Shown here one piece after another: positions 18,308-26,899 of a stretch of DNA of 64,000 nucleotides. The position numbers and the translations under genes are program-made. Numbering within the stretch: position 1 is the stretch's first letter; every line of letters starts with the position of its first letter. The stretch spans positions 31,883 through 95,882 of the forward strand of contig CAZXCU010000019.1 in assembly GCA_964639245.1 (NCBI GenBank). Reading direction: 5' to 3'. The notes below the pieces were generated by a model. The model saw only the letters and a program-made list of their open reading frames with translations. It made no database searches and was not told where the DNA came from. This DNA is from SB15 sp964639245 (GTDB lineage: Bacteria > Chloroflexota > Anaerolineae > Aggregatilineales > J027).

Positions 18308-20457
18308 TGGTCGCTACCCGTTCAAGTCGTCAAGAGGATGTATTGCCGCGCACCGTCCTGATCGAACCCTTCGATCTGATGATGCACGCCACTGAGGAAG
18401 GGGTGACAGCGCTCCAGCAGCGATTTTCGGCGTGGCTGCGGACGCTCGACGGTCCCGCCCGCTTTTTATGCTGGCAGATGCCCGCCGACCTCAATGGCAA
18501 GATTGAGGCGGTTACACACACTGCCCGTCAAACGGCTGATCGCGCTCGGGCGGAGCTGTGTATGTCCTATCGCCGCCATTATGAACGTTTGCAAGAGGAG
18601 GCTGAATTTCAACGGGCATTCTGTGGCATGGTCGTCTGGTCGGATGAGGCAGGCAAGACCGTTGCCAATGGCATCGCTTCCGCCTTCGATACCGTTGCGG
18701 TGGAGGCTGATCTCCCCCCACTGTTTGAGGGGCGGTACACCTTGCGCGAAACACCCTTTTCACATCTCGCGCCGGTGGGTCGTCCGGGTGGTCGTCCTTT
18801 CTGGGCAATTCTCAATAGTTATGAGTTCTTGCCTGCGACATGGAATTTCTTTCGCCCGATTCCGCCCCTGCTACGGATGAATTTCCCGATGGCGCTCTGC
18901 ATCGACATCCCCGAAACGCTGGATCGCAACAAAGCGGTGGATGCCGTAGAAGGCATCATTCAGGCCTATCAGGTTCATCTGGTCAGTTTACGTGGTGGGG
19001 AAGACAGCCGCGCTATCACCCGGATCAATGACTGTCGCCGGACGTTGCAGGAAATCAATCAAGGGGATGCCCTGCACACTGTCCATATCTCCATCGCGGT
19101 GGCAGCCAACACACTCGATAAACTGCGTTCCCGTGTGGCGGAGGTCATCACGGAGGCGCGTTCGTATTTCCGCTTGCGGCAAGAAGTGGGCGAACTACTC
19201 TCGCGTTCGGTCTACTTCTTTTCAGCGACCAAAAGCACGCAAGTTGGTTTACCCAACACCACCCATCCGGTCACTTCCCGTGAGCTTGCCCTGATGCTGG
19301 CGCCATTGGGCTATCGCAAGCTAGGGGTCGTGGATGGGGTGCTGCGCGGGGAAGCAGTGGGCGGCAAGTATCCGGTCTTTCACAACTCGTGGCGGGATAA
19401 ACGGGCGGTGCATGAGGTGTGGGTTGGGCAGTCAGGCTTTGGGAAAACCTTTGCTTTGAACTGCCTGCTCAACCGTGAATATGCCGAGAATGGGGTGCCA
19501 TTCGACATGCTTGAACCGATGGGACATGGCATCCATCTGGCACGCGCTTTCGGGCTGCCGTGGTATGTGTTGTCAGCGCAGGCGACCTGCCTCAATCCAC
19601 AGGATATCATGTTTCCTACATTACTCGAGCAGACCTCCCACACCATCCGCATCTATGAAACGGTCATGGGACGGGTGCTCTCCGGTGGGCAGCGTGAGAA
19701 CCTCGAACGCGGGCTGCTGGCACAGGCGCTCGAAATCGTCTATGCCGCTTACCGTGATGATCTGGAGAGTCTGTCTCCTGACAAAACCCCGACTGCGGAT
19801 TTTGTTTGTGATGTCCTGTCAGGGTTGGGCGAGAAAGACCATATCAAGCAGATCGCCAAAGATTTGGCCGATGAGATTGCCGCGTTGGTCACCGGGTCGG
19901 GACCGTGGGCGAAATTTCTGAACGGCACCACGACCTTCGACTTCGGGCGGTCAGGACGGCACTGGATTGAGCCACGGATTTTCTCCTTCCATGAACTTGA
20001 ATCCGACCCGACCATGACTGCGCTCGCTTATACGCAATGTCTAGCCGCCATTCGTCGTGACAGCCTGCGCGATGAACAGCCAAGAATTATTGCGGTGGAT
20101 GAAATCTACCGGATGCTGCGCCATCCCTCCCTGCTGGACTTTCTAGTGGAGGCGGCCAAGACCTTCCGTACCAGACGCAAAAAATTGATCTCGATTGATC
20201 AGCAGTTTTCTATATTTATGGAAGGTAAGGCTAGATTGATCTTCGAGAACAGTCCGATCCGGGTCATTTTCTCACAGAAGCAGGGCATGAATGTCTTCCG
20301 GGAGGATGCGGCTTTCCAGCATTTCAATCAGCAGCACCTGTCCATTATCTCATCACTACCACGTTTTCACTTTATTCTGGACATACAGGATGAGGCGATT
20401 TTTTACATGCGATCAACTGCGAGTAGGGACGAGTTGAGAAGGTTCGGGATAACGTAA
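18307..20457 (+). CDS. virB4: VirB4/TraC-like conjugation ATPase
   Basis: A 716-residue ATPase of type IV secretion systems. Walker A (GQSGFGKTF) is near residue 373 and Walker B (IAVDEIYRML) near 593, followed by a KTFRTRRKKLISIDQQ stretch typical of VirB4. The N-terminal half is the usual VirB4 docking region. The start at 18307 overlaps the preceding stop; a GTG two codons earlier is in frame. It would power assembly of the transfer channel or pilus at the inner face of the membrane. No relaxase, coupling protein, VirB6 or lytic transglycosylase is seen nearby, so the transfer region looks reduced. Confidence 0.85.
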   Translation: MVATRSSRQEDVLPRTVLIEPFDLMMHATEEGVTALQQRFSAWLRTLDGPARFLCWQMPADLNGKIEAVTHTARQTADRARAELCMSYRRHYERLQEEAEFQRAFCGMVVWSDEAGKTVANGIASAFDTVAVEADLPPLFEGRYTLRETPFSHLAPVGRPGGRPFWAILNSYEFLPATWNFFRPIPPLLRMNFPMALCIDIPETLDRNKAVDAVEGIIQAYQVHLVSLRGGEDSRAITRINDCRRTLQEINQGDALHTVHISIAVAANTLDKLRSRVAEVITEARSYFRLRQEVGELLSRSVYFFSATKSTQVGLPNTTHPVTSRELALMLAPLGYRKLGVVDGVLRGEAVGGKYPVFHNSWRDKRAVHEVWVGQSGFGKTFALNCLLNREYAENGVPFDMLEPMGHGIHLARAFGLPWYVLSAQATCLNPQDIMFPTLLEQTSHTIRIYETVMGRVLSGGQRENLERGLLAQALEIVYAAYRDDLESLSPDKTPTADFVCDVLSGLGEKDHIKQIAKDLADEIAALVTGSGPWAKFLNGTTTFDFGRSGRHWIEPRIFSFHELESDPTMTALAYTQCLAAIRRDSLRDEQPRIIAVDEIYRMLRHPSLLDFLVEAAKTFRTRRKKLISIDQQFSIFMEGKARLIFENSPIRVIFSQKQGMNVFREDAAFQHFNQQHLSIISSLPRFHFILDIQDEAIFYMRSTASRDELRRFGIT

Positions 20458-20470
20458 TAGTAGTTACTCC

Positions 20471-21373
20471 TTAACGTGTATTAGAATAGTCTTGAAAAAT
20501 GCCCGTGGCATGACAAGCTAAATTCTGTTGAGCCGCCGCTTGCTCTAACTGGCTGAATTCCAAAAAGAATCGCCCGTCAGGTTCATACAAAACCGCTTCC
20601 GCATACCCTTGCTTGACCAACTCTTGATTAATCAAGAAATTTCCAATATAAACATAGCGTAGTAATCGCCCAAATTGATCCGTCTCACTTTGATCCTTCA
20701 CCAACGTCAGTTCTTGCCCTTGTATCAAATCCAAATTGTAATTGAGGGCATCCTGATAACAGGGTTCATCGCGCTCCGGCGTATTCATGCCTACATAGCG
20801 CACTCGTTGCTCAACCCCATTGACGCGCACATCAATGGTGTCACCATCAATGACCCGAATAAGCTGAGCCTGTTCTCCGACAATTGGCGTGGGTTGTCGA
20901 TTCGGTGCTGTCCCAAGATCACCGCTGACTTCCACCCTATTCGCAAAAATCCACCCTTCGGCATTGGGGCCATATTTGATTAAATACCATTGCCCATTCT
21001 CACTGATTCCCACAATCTCAACCACTTGCGCCGAGTTTAAGATGGCGATACTTGCGAAATCATTAGCGGGTCCTTGCCGGACATTCAGGGCTTCAGCCAT
21101 CACGCGAGCTGTTAGCGGGGTATTGATCGGATTAGAAGCCGTCGAACGGGTTGGACGGATTGGCACTAAAGTCGGTTCGGGTGTCCAGGTCGGCGGCAAT
21201 AAGTTTTGAGGAGGTATAGCAGTTGCAGCTTCTTCAAGGGATGGCACTGGAGCCTCAGCCGATGGAGTAAACGTGGAAAGTACCAACACGGTTGGCAGGG
21301 CAGGAGCTTCCGTCTGGCAAGCTCCTAGCCCAATCACCAGAGCCAAGACCCCAATATAAAAACACACTTTCAT
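20471..21373 (-). CDS. Lipoprotein with SH3-like and staphylococcal nuclease domains
   Basis: A 300-residue protein with a lipoprotein signal (lipobox LGAC, C19), then a proline/threonine-rich linker. A bacterial SH3 domain lies at ~88-150 (ALNVRQGP, WYLIKYG, EGWIFANRV) and a staphylococcal-nuclease-like domain at ~165-290. Nuclease residues are present: VIDGDTI (D), VRYVGMNTPE (R and E), and DQFGRLLRYVYIG (R). It should degrade DNA or RNA at the outer cell surface. It converges on virB4 and is probably not part of that operon. A surface nuclease next to transfer genes may be chance or may limit incoming DNA. Confidence 0.85.
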   Translation of the reverse strand: MKVCFYIGVLALVIGLGACQTEAPALPTVLVLSTFTPSAEAPVPSLEEAATAIPPQNLLPPTWTPEPTLVPIRPTRSTASNPINTPLTARVMAEALNVRQGPANDFASIAILNSAQVVEIVGISENGQWYLIKYGPNAEGWIFANRVEVSGDLGTAPNRQPTPIVGEQAQLIRVIDGDTIDVRVNGVEQRVRYVGMNTPERDEPCYQDALNYNLDLIQGQELTLVKDQSETDQFGRLLRYVYIGNFLINQELVKQGYAEAVLYEPDGRFFLEFSQLEQAAAQQNLACHATGIFQDYSNTR

Positions 21374-21599
21374 ATTGGATCATCCTATCTGATTTGACAT
21401 TATTGGCATGAGTATACCGTATGAATGGGCAATGCCAGCACTGGAAATAATTTTCTGTTATGGTTTTGAACTTTATACCTCTCCATCGCAGATTTTCCCG
21501 GATGTTTGCCTGAAGTAACTGGAGTTGTCAACTTATTGAACATCCTCTCACCACACCTTCTTTTATCCTGAAAGCAACAATCAGCATCAGGAGCCACGC
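21374..21599. other. Intergenic stretch between nuclease lipoprotein and small frameshifted gene
   Basis: About 226 bases, AT-rich. It must hold the promoters of two divergent genes, but no clear consensus boxes stand out. Confidence 0.4.
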
Positions 21600-21748
21600 A
21601 TGGCAAAAAAAATCGCAGATACCACCACTTTCCAGAAGCTAGAAAAAGATGCTTATCACGCCTTTATCGAATGGCCGATGTTTCTGGTGCGAAAAATCAA
21701 GCAGTTGAGGAAAACCTGCCCACCGCCGAGAAAAAAGGTGCGAAATGA
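21600..21748 (+). pseudogene. Small frameshifted ORF before the TOPRIM chimera
   Basis: An ATG with AGGAG 6 bases upstream opens a frame starting MAKKIADTTTF. Around 21665-21671 the natural-looking frame shifts to one ending in a glutamate/lysine-rich tail whose TGA overlaps the next ATG (ATGA). The split suggests one small gene with an indel. If the first frame is read on, it ends at 21776 with an unlikely basic tail. No family is recognised. Confidence 0.35.
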
Positions 21749-22812
21749 CGAACGGAAAACGGTTGCTAATTTGTGAATCGCCGGGAAAAACAGCCAAATT
21801 ACGTTCATTTCTAGGCAATGAATTCCAAGTCTTAGCCTCCATGGGTCATGTGTGCGACTTGCCTGCCGATGAGCTGGGGATTGATGTGGCGGGTGGCTTC
21901 AAACCGCAGTGGGTCGGAGTGAAAGACAAGGGGGCGGTTATCAAACGAATAACTCAAGCCATGCAGAAAGCAGCGGCCATTTATCTCGCTACAGATCCTG
22001 ATCGGGAAGGCGAAGCCATCCAGCCCGACCCGCACGTTGACCCAACGGGTTATGCCGTGGGGGTGGTGGAAGTCTGGCAAGACCCGCTGACGGGGGATCA
22101 GGCGGGAAGTTATCTGCATCTGGCGGAGGCCCCCCACCTGCAACGGGCTGAGGAGACGCAGGCTAATATTTATAGTCTGGCAGATGAGGCGGGGGTTTCG
22201 GACGCGGCGTTTGGCGACTTTGCACATGATCTCATCAAGGGGCGCGGGGACTGGCAGCCGTTAACCGATGCTCAATGGCAGCAGGTAGATAAGGCACTCG
22301 CGCCCTATTCTCCCGACTTCGATGACGACGCACGTTGGGCAGAGCGTAATCATCTGCTGGCGCAAGTTTTTAAAACAATCGAACCACAGCACTTGCCGGA
22401 TTACGATCAGGCGGTTAAGGATTTAGGCATCCAGCTTGAGGGGTTCGATCCTGCCACGACTCCACCGCCCTTGTTTGATGCCAAGACCAATACAGCTTAC
22501 TGGATAGGCGTGTATCAAGACCCGGAAACTCCCGATCAGGGGATTACGAGCCTGCTTTCGATTCAGATGGATGAAAACGATGCACCCCAAGCCCGACTGG
22601 CACCTGTAGCGATGGGGGATTTCGACCATGCCCACCGCACGGCCGAATACATGCTCACAGTAGCGGAGCGCACACAAGATGTGGCGCAGGTGCTGGATGT
22701 CGCCGAAGGCATGGCCGTTGCCACCCAACACCGCGAATTGTGGGATTCGGAGCAGGGGATTCCTGTTGAACGGGATATAGCTTTTAGTCTGGTAGAAATG
22801 GAGATTGAGTAA
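21745..22812 (+). CDS. Chimera: topoisomerase I TOPRIM start joined to element protein of unknown function
   Basis: A 355-residue ORF in two unlike parts. Residues 1-~92 are the start of a bacterial topoisomerase I: ICESPGKTAKL, GHVCDLP and DPDREGEAI are all TOPRIM motifs. After GEAI a true enzyme continues with AWHL and ~600 more residues with the active tyrosine; here the chain changes to an acidic region rich in alanine and glutamine, of the same style as the large protein at 23888. The break is near 22018. The product cannot be a working topoisomerase. Either a deletion joined two genes or a TOPRIM module was captured. The reading frame is intact across the join. Confidence 0.7.
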   Translation: MTNGKRLLICESPGKTAKLRSFLGNEFQVLASMGHVCDLPADELGIDVAGGFKPQWVGVKDKGAVIKRITQAMQKAAAIYLATDPDREGEAIQPDPHVDPTGYAVGVVEVWQDPLTGDQAGSYLHLAEAPHLQRAEETQANIYSLADEAGVSDAAFGDFAHDLIKGRGDWQPLTDAQWQQVDKALAPYSPDFDDDARWAERNHLLAQVFKTIEPQHLPDYDQAVKDLGIQLEGFDPATTPPPLFDAKTNTAYWIGVYQDPETPDQGITSLLSIQMDENDAPQARLAPVAMGDFDHAHRTAEYMLTVAERTQDVAQVLDVAEGMAVATQHRELWDSEQGIPVERDIAFSLVEMEIE

Positions 22813-23709
22813 CTATTTAGGCATGGTCTCGGCTAACAACCCTCTTATAGTATTAATTAAATTTATTAAACTCTTTTCATATGCTGTACCTAGTCTAATA
22901 TCAATCCATTGGGCAGTGGCAAATCCAAATGGTACCGAGTCTTGTTCGCTCCCTTTGGCTAGAATAGGAAAAATTTTTTTGTTATGCAATTCTGCAAAAT
23001 CTAATTCAGCACGAACCCACTTGGACTTGGCAGCAGTTGGTGACAAAATAACCACTAAGCAACGAGAAGCTAGAATGGCTTCTTCGATTTCTGTTTTCCA
23101 TGACGATGACCCGATTTCAATGCCTATGTCTGTCCATATCTTGAAGCCATGTTCGCTCAAAGTTGTTTGAACTTTTTCCATTATCTGAACATCATCGCGG
23201 CTATAACTAAGGAATATTTCATGTGTTTTAGTAATTATTCCTTTTTGGGTTTCTTGATAAGATGATAGCTGCGTTGCGATGTCAGTATGATCCTTGAAAT
23301 CGCTAACCTTTTGATTGTCTCCTTTCTGATCTTGAGGATCTACGATGAGTTTCAGTCGCCTATAAAACTCACCATTAGGAAGGCTGCCATTGCGTGCATC
23401 TACATACTCAAAGGGAATTAATAAGTCGAATTGCTGTCCTGTCAATAGGATAGGGAGAATAGGTTTGTTGTATCGTTGACCTAATATGAGTTGAGCCTCA
23501 ACCCATTGCGATTTCTCGGAATCAGGGGTCATGACTACTACAAGAGCCGAACAGTCTTTAACACCTTCGGCGATAGTTTTTGTCCAAGGCTCAGCACTTG
23601 CTTTAATCTCATCAATCCACACATCAAACCCGTGCTTACGAATATCTTCAGCAAGTTTATTTGCGTAGTCTCCATCATTTCGACTGAATGAAATAAATAT
23701 ATGGCTCAT
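22813..23709 (-). CDS. Tandem TIR-domain protein
   Basis: A 298-residue protein made of two TIR domains: residues ~1-125 (HIFISFSRNDGD, then VWIDEIKAS) and ~163-290 (HEIFLSYSRDDVQ, then IWTDIGIEI), linked by ~35 polar residues. Both keep the candidate catalytic glutamate (E48 and E210). No effector, sensor or membrane part is seen. TIRs of this type often cut NAD or make signal nucleotides in antiphage defence; a double TIR could dimerise within one chain. It ends directly against the chimera gene on the other strand. It lies inside the conjugative element as cargo. Confidence 0.8.
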   Translation of the reverse strand: MSHIFISFSRNDGDYANKLAEDIRKHGFDVWIDEIKASAEPWTKTIAEGVKDCSALVVVMTPDSEKSQWVEAQLILGQRYNKPILPILLTGQQFDLLIPFEYVDARNGSLPNGEFYRRLKLIVDPQDQKGDNQKVSDFKDHTDIATQLSSYQETQKGIITKTHEIFLSYSRDDVQIMEKVQTTLSEHGFKIWTDIGIEIGSSSWKTEIEEAILASRCLVVILSPTAAKSKWVRAELDFAELHNKKIFPILAKGSEQDSVPFGFATAQWIDIRLGTAYEKSLINLINTIRGLLAETMPK

Positions 23710-23887
23710 AAAAAATCCTCATGAAGGATACTGCTTAATTTTACTCTACCTGCTACGATTTCAACATCATTTGTCAAATCCCTAAACACGCCCTGACCTT
23801 CTCAGTCGTTACGCTTATTCGCTAGAGGCATAGTAACTATTGGTCAGCTTCCCAACACTGACGAATTTCGAGAAGGAACCAAGAGAA

Positions 23888-25885
23888 ATGCAGAACACCC
23901 TCAAAGCAGAAAGACAACAATGGCAGGTTGATTTGAATGAACATGTGACCCATCTCCCGCCCTATGTCACGGCGGAATATCGCTCCACGGAAAACGCCGA
24001 AGGGATTGCGCCTGTCCGGTTGCGCCCGGAGGGGGAAGACACTGGCGCGATGTATGGCTTGGAAGTCTCCGCACCGGATGACACGGGTGCGGTCAGACTC
24101 GCGGCCATCAAAACATTTGACAGCGACATCCTGCACAAGCCAGTGACTGAAAGTGCCATCCTGAAAACCTACCACCCATCGGATTACGACGAGTCTGTCT
24201 CTTATCTTGATCCGCGCAGCGAAGCCCTGTCGGATGCCCGTGCGCTGGTTTATGAATGGGGGCGTCATGACCTCGATCATGCGATGGGATCGGCACTGCT
24301 GCTGGCACAGGAGAACGGTTTTAAGGGAGACACCCTGTTTGAGCAGGGCCCCGCCGATACGTTTGTCTCGGTGCCGGATGCTCGTCGTCTTGAAACCATC
24401 CAGACCGAACGGGAATGGGAACGCGACGCGGAAATCTTCGGTTCGAATGGGTATCGCATTCCGCGTCCTGAAGATTTGACTCATGCCCGCGAAATCGGGC
24501 GGTATGGGGTTGATTCTGAAATCGAGCCGGGACAGTTCTACGGGGTCACGGTGCGGGAAGCCCATCTTGGTGCGGCGCCTGATCCAAATTATCCGCCTGT
24601 GTATGTGGTGGAAGGTATCAAAGCGTGGCTGGATAAAGAATCCAACGCCGTCGGGTCTGAAACTGTCACCCTGGCTGTGCGGGGTAATCGGGAGGCGAGC
24701 ATAGAAGTCGCCGATGAACTGGCTGACGAGCCAGACTTTTCAAGCCGATTGGAACACATGGAAACACTCGCTCATCATGCGGCGGTGCAGAATCACCGTC
24801 TAACACTGCCTTTACTGGGAGAAGCACCTGCCGATCATCTCAACTTGAATTTGCGTCATGAGGGATTGTTCACACAGGGCCCACCTGATCCCGTGCGGTT
24901 AACTCTGGATGAAGAAGCGAGTTGGGATTTTCCAGAGGTTGTCCCGCCCGATGAGAAATCGCCCATCGCCCGGAACTATAGCCGCACGATTGGTGAATCT
25001 GCCTATGATCTGCCGCTGGAAGCAGGACAGTCTTATGCTTTTCAGGCACGGCGGATTGAGGAATTAGAGCATCGCGTAGCCGCTTATGGCGTGGATGCGC
25101 TGGCCGTCGAAGCGGTCAAACGCTGGGATACTGATGGGGAACAGCAGCAGGAAGTCGTCACGCTGGGCATTTATTATGACCGTGATGAGGCTCGCCACGA
25201 AGTGGACACCTATGTGGATCTGGCGGAACGCGAAGGGATTCAAGCCGCCATGAGCCGGGCGGCGGTACTGGCGGATGCCCAACGGATTCCGCAGGTGGTT
25301 GATGACGCGGAGCAACTAGGCCTTCACCTTAACCCGGAGGTGCGTTACGGCCCGATGTTCACACAGGGGCCAGATGATCCCTTCCTCTCTGAACGCGAAA
25401 TCGACGCTATTGTTACGCAGTATAGCGAAGCCAATCCCGCACATCATCGCCTCTCGTTGGAAGTGGTACCCGTTGAGAACAAAAGCGGGCAGGTGTTAGG
25501 TCATTCGGTGGTCGCACTGGATGCGGTTTGGGATCATGAGGAAAGTTCCCATGAATTGGAAGAAGCCCACAGTGTCGTTGCTTATGAACTGGCGCAATTC
25601 GAGGATCGGGCGGCGGCGACCAACTACCTGCTGGAATTGTCGGAATATATGGACAAGCGAGAGATTGTTCATGAGGGAACAAATATCAACCCTGCCGTAG
25701 ATTTTGTGAAGGGTGTGCAGGATGCGAATGGTTTGAGTGACCACCAGCAGTGGCTCCCTCCCCATGAGGTTGGACACTTGGCTGAGGGCGAATGGGCACT
25801 CCGTCATGAGCCGGCTGATTTTAAGCCGCTGACTATAGCGGAGCCTCACCTGCTCGAAGTTGCTATGCCCGATCTGGATTTATAA
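23888..25885 (+). CDS. Large acidic three-repeat protein of the conjugative element, unknown function
   Basis: A 665-residue protein if started at 23888; in-frame codons upstream to 23840 have no ribosome site, while AAGGAACC lies before this ATG. No known family. Three related blocks end in similar peptides: TLFEQGPADTF (~150), GLFTQGPPDPV (~330) and PMFTQGPDDPF (~495). Each block has a strand-rich part with YG(V/L) and a helix with A-rich Asp/Glu. The chain is very acidic and rich in alanine. The style resembles the second half of the TOPRIM chimera upstream, suggesting paralogous element proteins. A role in conjugation or element maintenance is guessed only from position. Confidence 0.65.
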   Translation: MQNTLKAERQQWQVDLNEHVTHLPPYVTAEYRSTENAEGIAPVRLRPEGEDTGAMYGLEVSAPDDTGAVRLAAIKTFDSDILHKPVTESAILKTYHPSDYDESVSYLDPRSEALSDARALVYEWGRHDLDHAMGSALLLAQENGFKGDTLFEQGPADTFVSVPDARRLETIQTEREWERDAEIFGSNGYRIPRPEDLTHAREIGRYGVDSEIEPGQFYGVTVREAHLGAAPDPNYPPVYVVEGIKAWLDKESNAVGSETVTLAVRGNREASIEVADELADEPDFSSRLEHMETLAHHAAVQNHRLTLPLLGEAPADHLNLNLRHEGLFTQGPPDPVRLTLDEEASWDFPEVVPPDEKSPIARNYSRTIGESAYDLPLEAGQSYAFQARRIEELEHRVAAYGVDALAVEAVKRWDTDGEQQQEVVTLGIYYDRDEARHEVDTYVDLAEREGIQAAMSRAAVLADAQRIPQVVDDAEQLGLHLNPEVRYGPMFTQGPDDPFLSEREIDAIVTQYSEANPAHHRLSLEVVPVENKSGQVLGHSVVALDAVWDHEESSHELEEAHSVVAYELAQFEDRAAATNYLLELSEYMDKREIVHEGTNINPAVDFVKGVQDANGLSDHQQWLPPHEVGHLAEGEWALRHEPADFKPLTIAEPHLLEVAMPDLDL

Positions 25886-25897
25886 AACGGTATTTTG

Positions 25898-25949
25898 TGA
25901 TCCTTTCGCATGACAAGGTAGTATATCCGCTAATATCACGAAAGGATCA
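25898..25949. repeat. 11-base inverted repeat with 30-base spacer
   Basis: TGATCCTTTCG (25898-25908) and CGAAAGGATCA (25939-25949) are exact inverted copies. They lie 12 bases after the repeat protein gene, in AT-rich DNA. It may be a terminator without a T tract, a binding site, or a transfer origin part. Confidence 0.6.
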
Positions 25950-26090
25950 AATTACTAAACCCATTCTACTCATTATAGAATTATCCTTGCATATCATTAA
26001 TTATAGTAAAAATTAGGGAGTCTACCAGTAATAAATTCGATTGTCTTTTGTTTATAGGGCGAGTAGCAAGGTTTGTGCTGTATACTGTTG

Positions 26091-26732
26091 TTATATTTTT
26101 CTTCCATACCCCAAATATTTTTGGAAAATAGTATCAATTTGCGTTTTTGGCATTGTGTTGCTCAGTGCCTGAAGTCTTATTTCATCATTAGATGAATCAA
26201 TGTCAGTCCATCCTCGAGGAAACCCTAATTCTTCTTCTATATCTTCGAGAGATAGGTTGAGTTTCGCTAAGTTTTTAACCGTATAATATTGTTCTGGATC
26301 AATGTCTGGTCCGAATTTTTTGTAGCACCCATATAAAATATTTACCAATAGCTTAATATACTCTTCAGATGCAGCAACTACATCAAATTGAAAAGGAGCA
26401 TCCGAAAAATAGTAGAGAATGTTTCCCTGTAAAATGCTGCCTTTGGCTATGGGATTCACTCCCAAGTGTTGAGATTCATTCCTGACATTGACAAAATAGC
26501 TCGCCAGTTCATTACTTTTTAGCTCTTCCTGTCTCTCTTTGTACCAGTCTGAGAAACCTTCAACACCTGCCAAGACTGCCTGCATTGCAAATGTAACACT
26601 TCTAGCAGCTGAGACGAACGCGCTAAAGTAGAATCTCATTTCAGCCATATTCGCATCTATTTCCTGCATTTTTTCAAGGAAAAAATCTGCTTCGAATACT
26701 TTCTCATCTACTAAATCAAATGATCTCGCCAT
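26091..26732 (-). CDS. HEPN-like protein, possible RNase
   Basis: A 213-residue, mostly helical protein without a recognised name. Residues ~30-90 hold two long helices, and the second ends in VNVRNESQH. R84-N85-x3-H89 matches the R-x4-6-H motif of HEPN ribonucleases, with the polar residue after R that is usual. The C-terminal ~100 residues are of unknown fold. HEPN proteins act as toxins or as RNA-cutting effectors in antiphage systems. No antitoxin-like gene is adjacent, so it would be a stand-alone effector or abortive protein. The gene is more AT-rich than its neighbours, consistent with cargo. Function is inferred from motif and helices only. Confidence 0.55.
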   Translation of the reverse strand: MARSFDLVDEKVFEADFFLEKMQEIDANMAEMRFYFSAFVSAARSVTFAMQAVLAGVEGFSDWYKERQEELKSNELASYFVNVRNESQHLGVNPIAKGSILQGNILYYFSDAPFQFDVVAASEEYIKLLVNILYGCYKKFGPDIDPEQYYTVKNLAKLNLSLEDIEEELGFPRGWTDIDSSNDEIRLQALSNTMPKTQIDTIFQKYLGYGRKI

Positions 26733-26899
26733 TTACAATCTCGAATTATTCTAACCAGTCACATCATTTATATCATGGTTTCGTTAGCTTATCCAACAAT
26801 GTCTCTCTTGAGAACTTGAAATTGTTCAAACTCCTGACCGGGTAAAGCAGATTCAACAGTTACGCTTCATCTGTATTTAGCTAGGTTCTTGAGGGTTCT

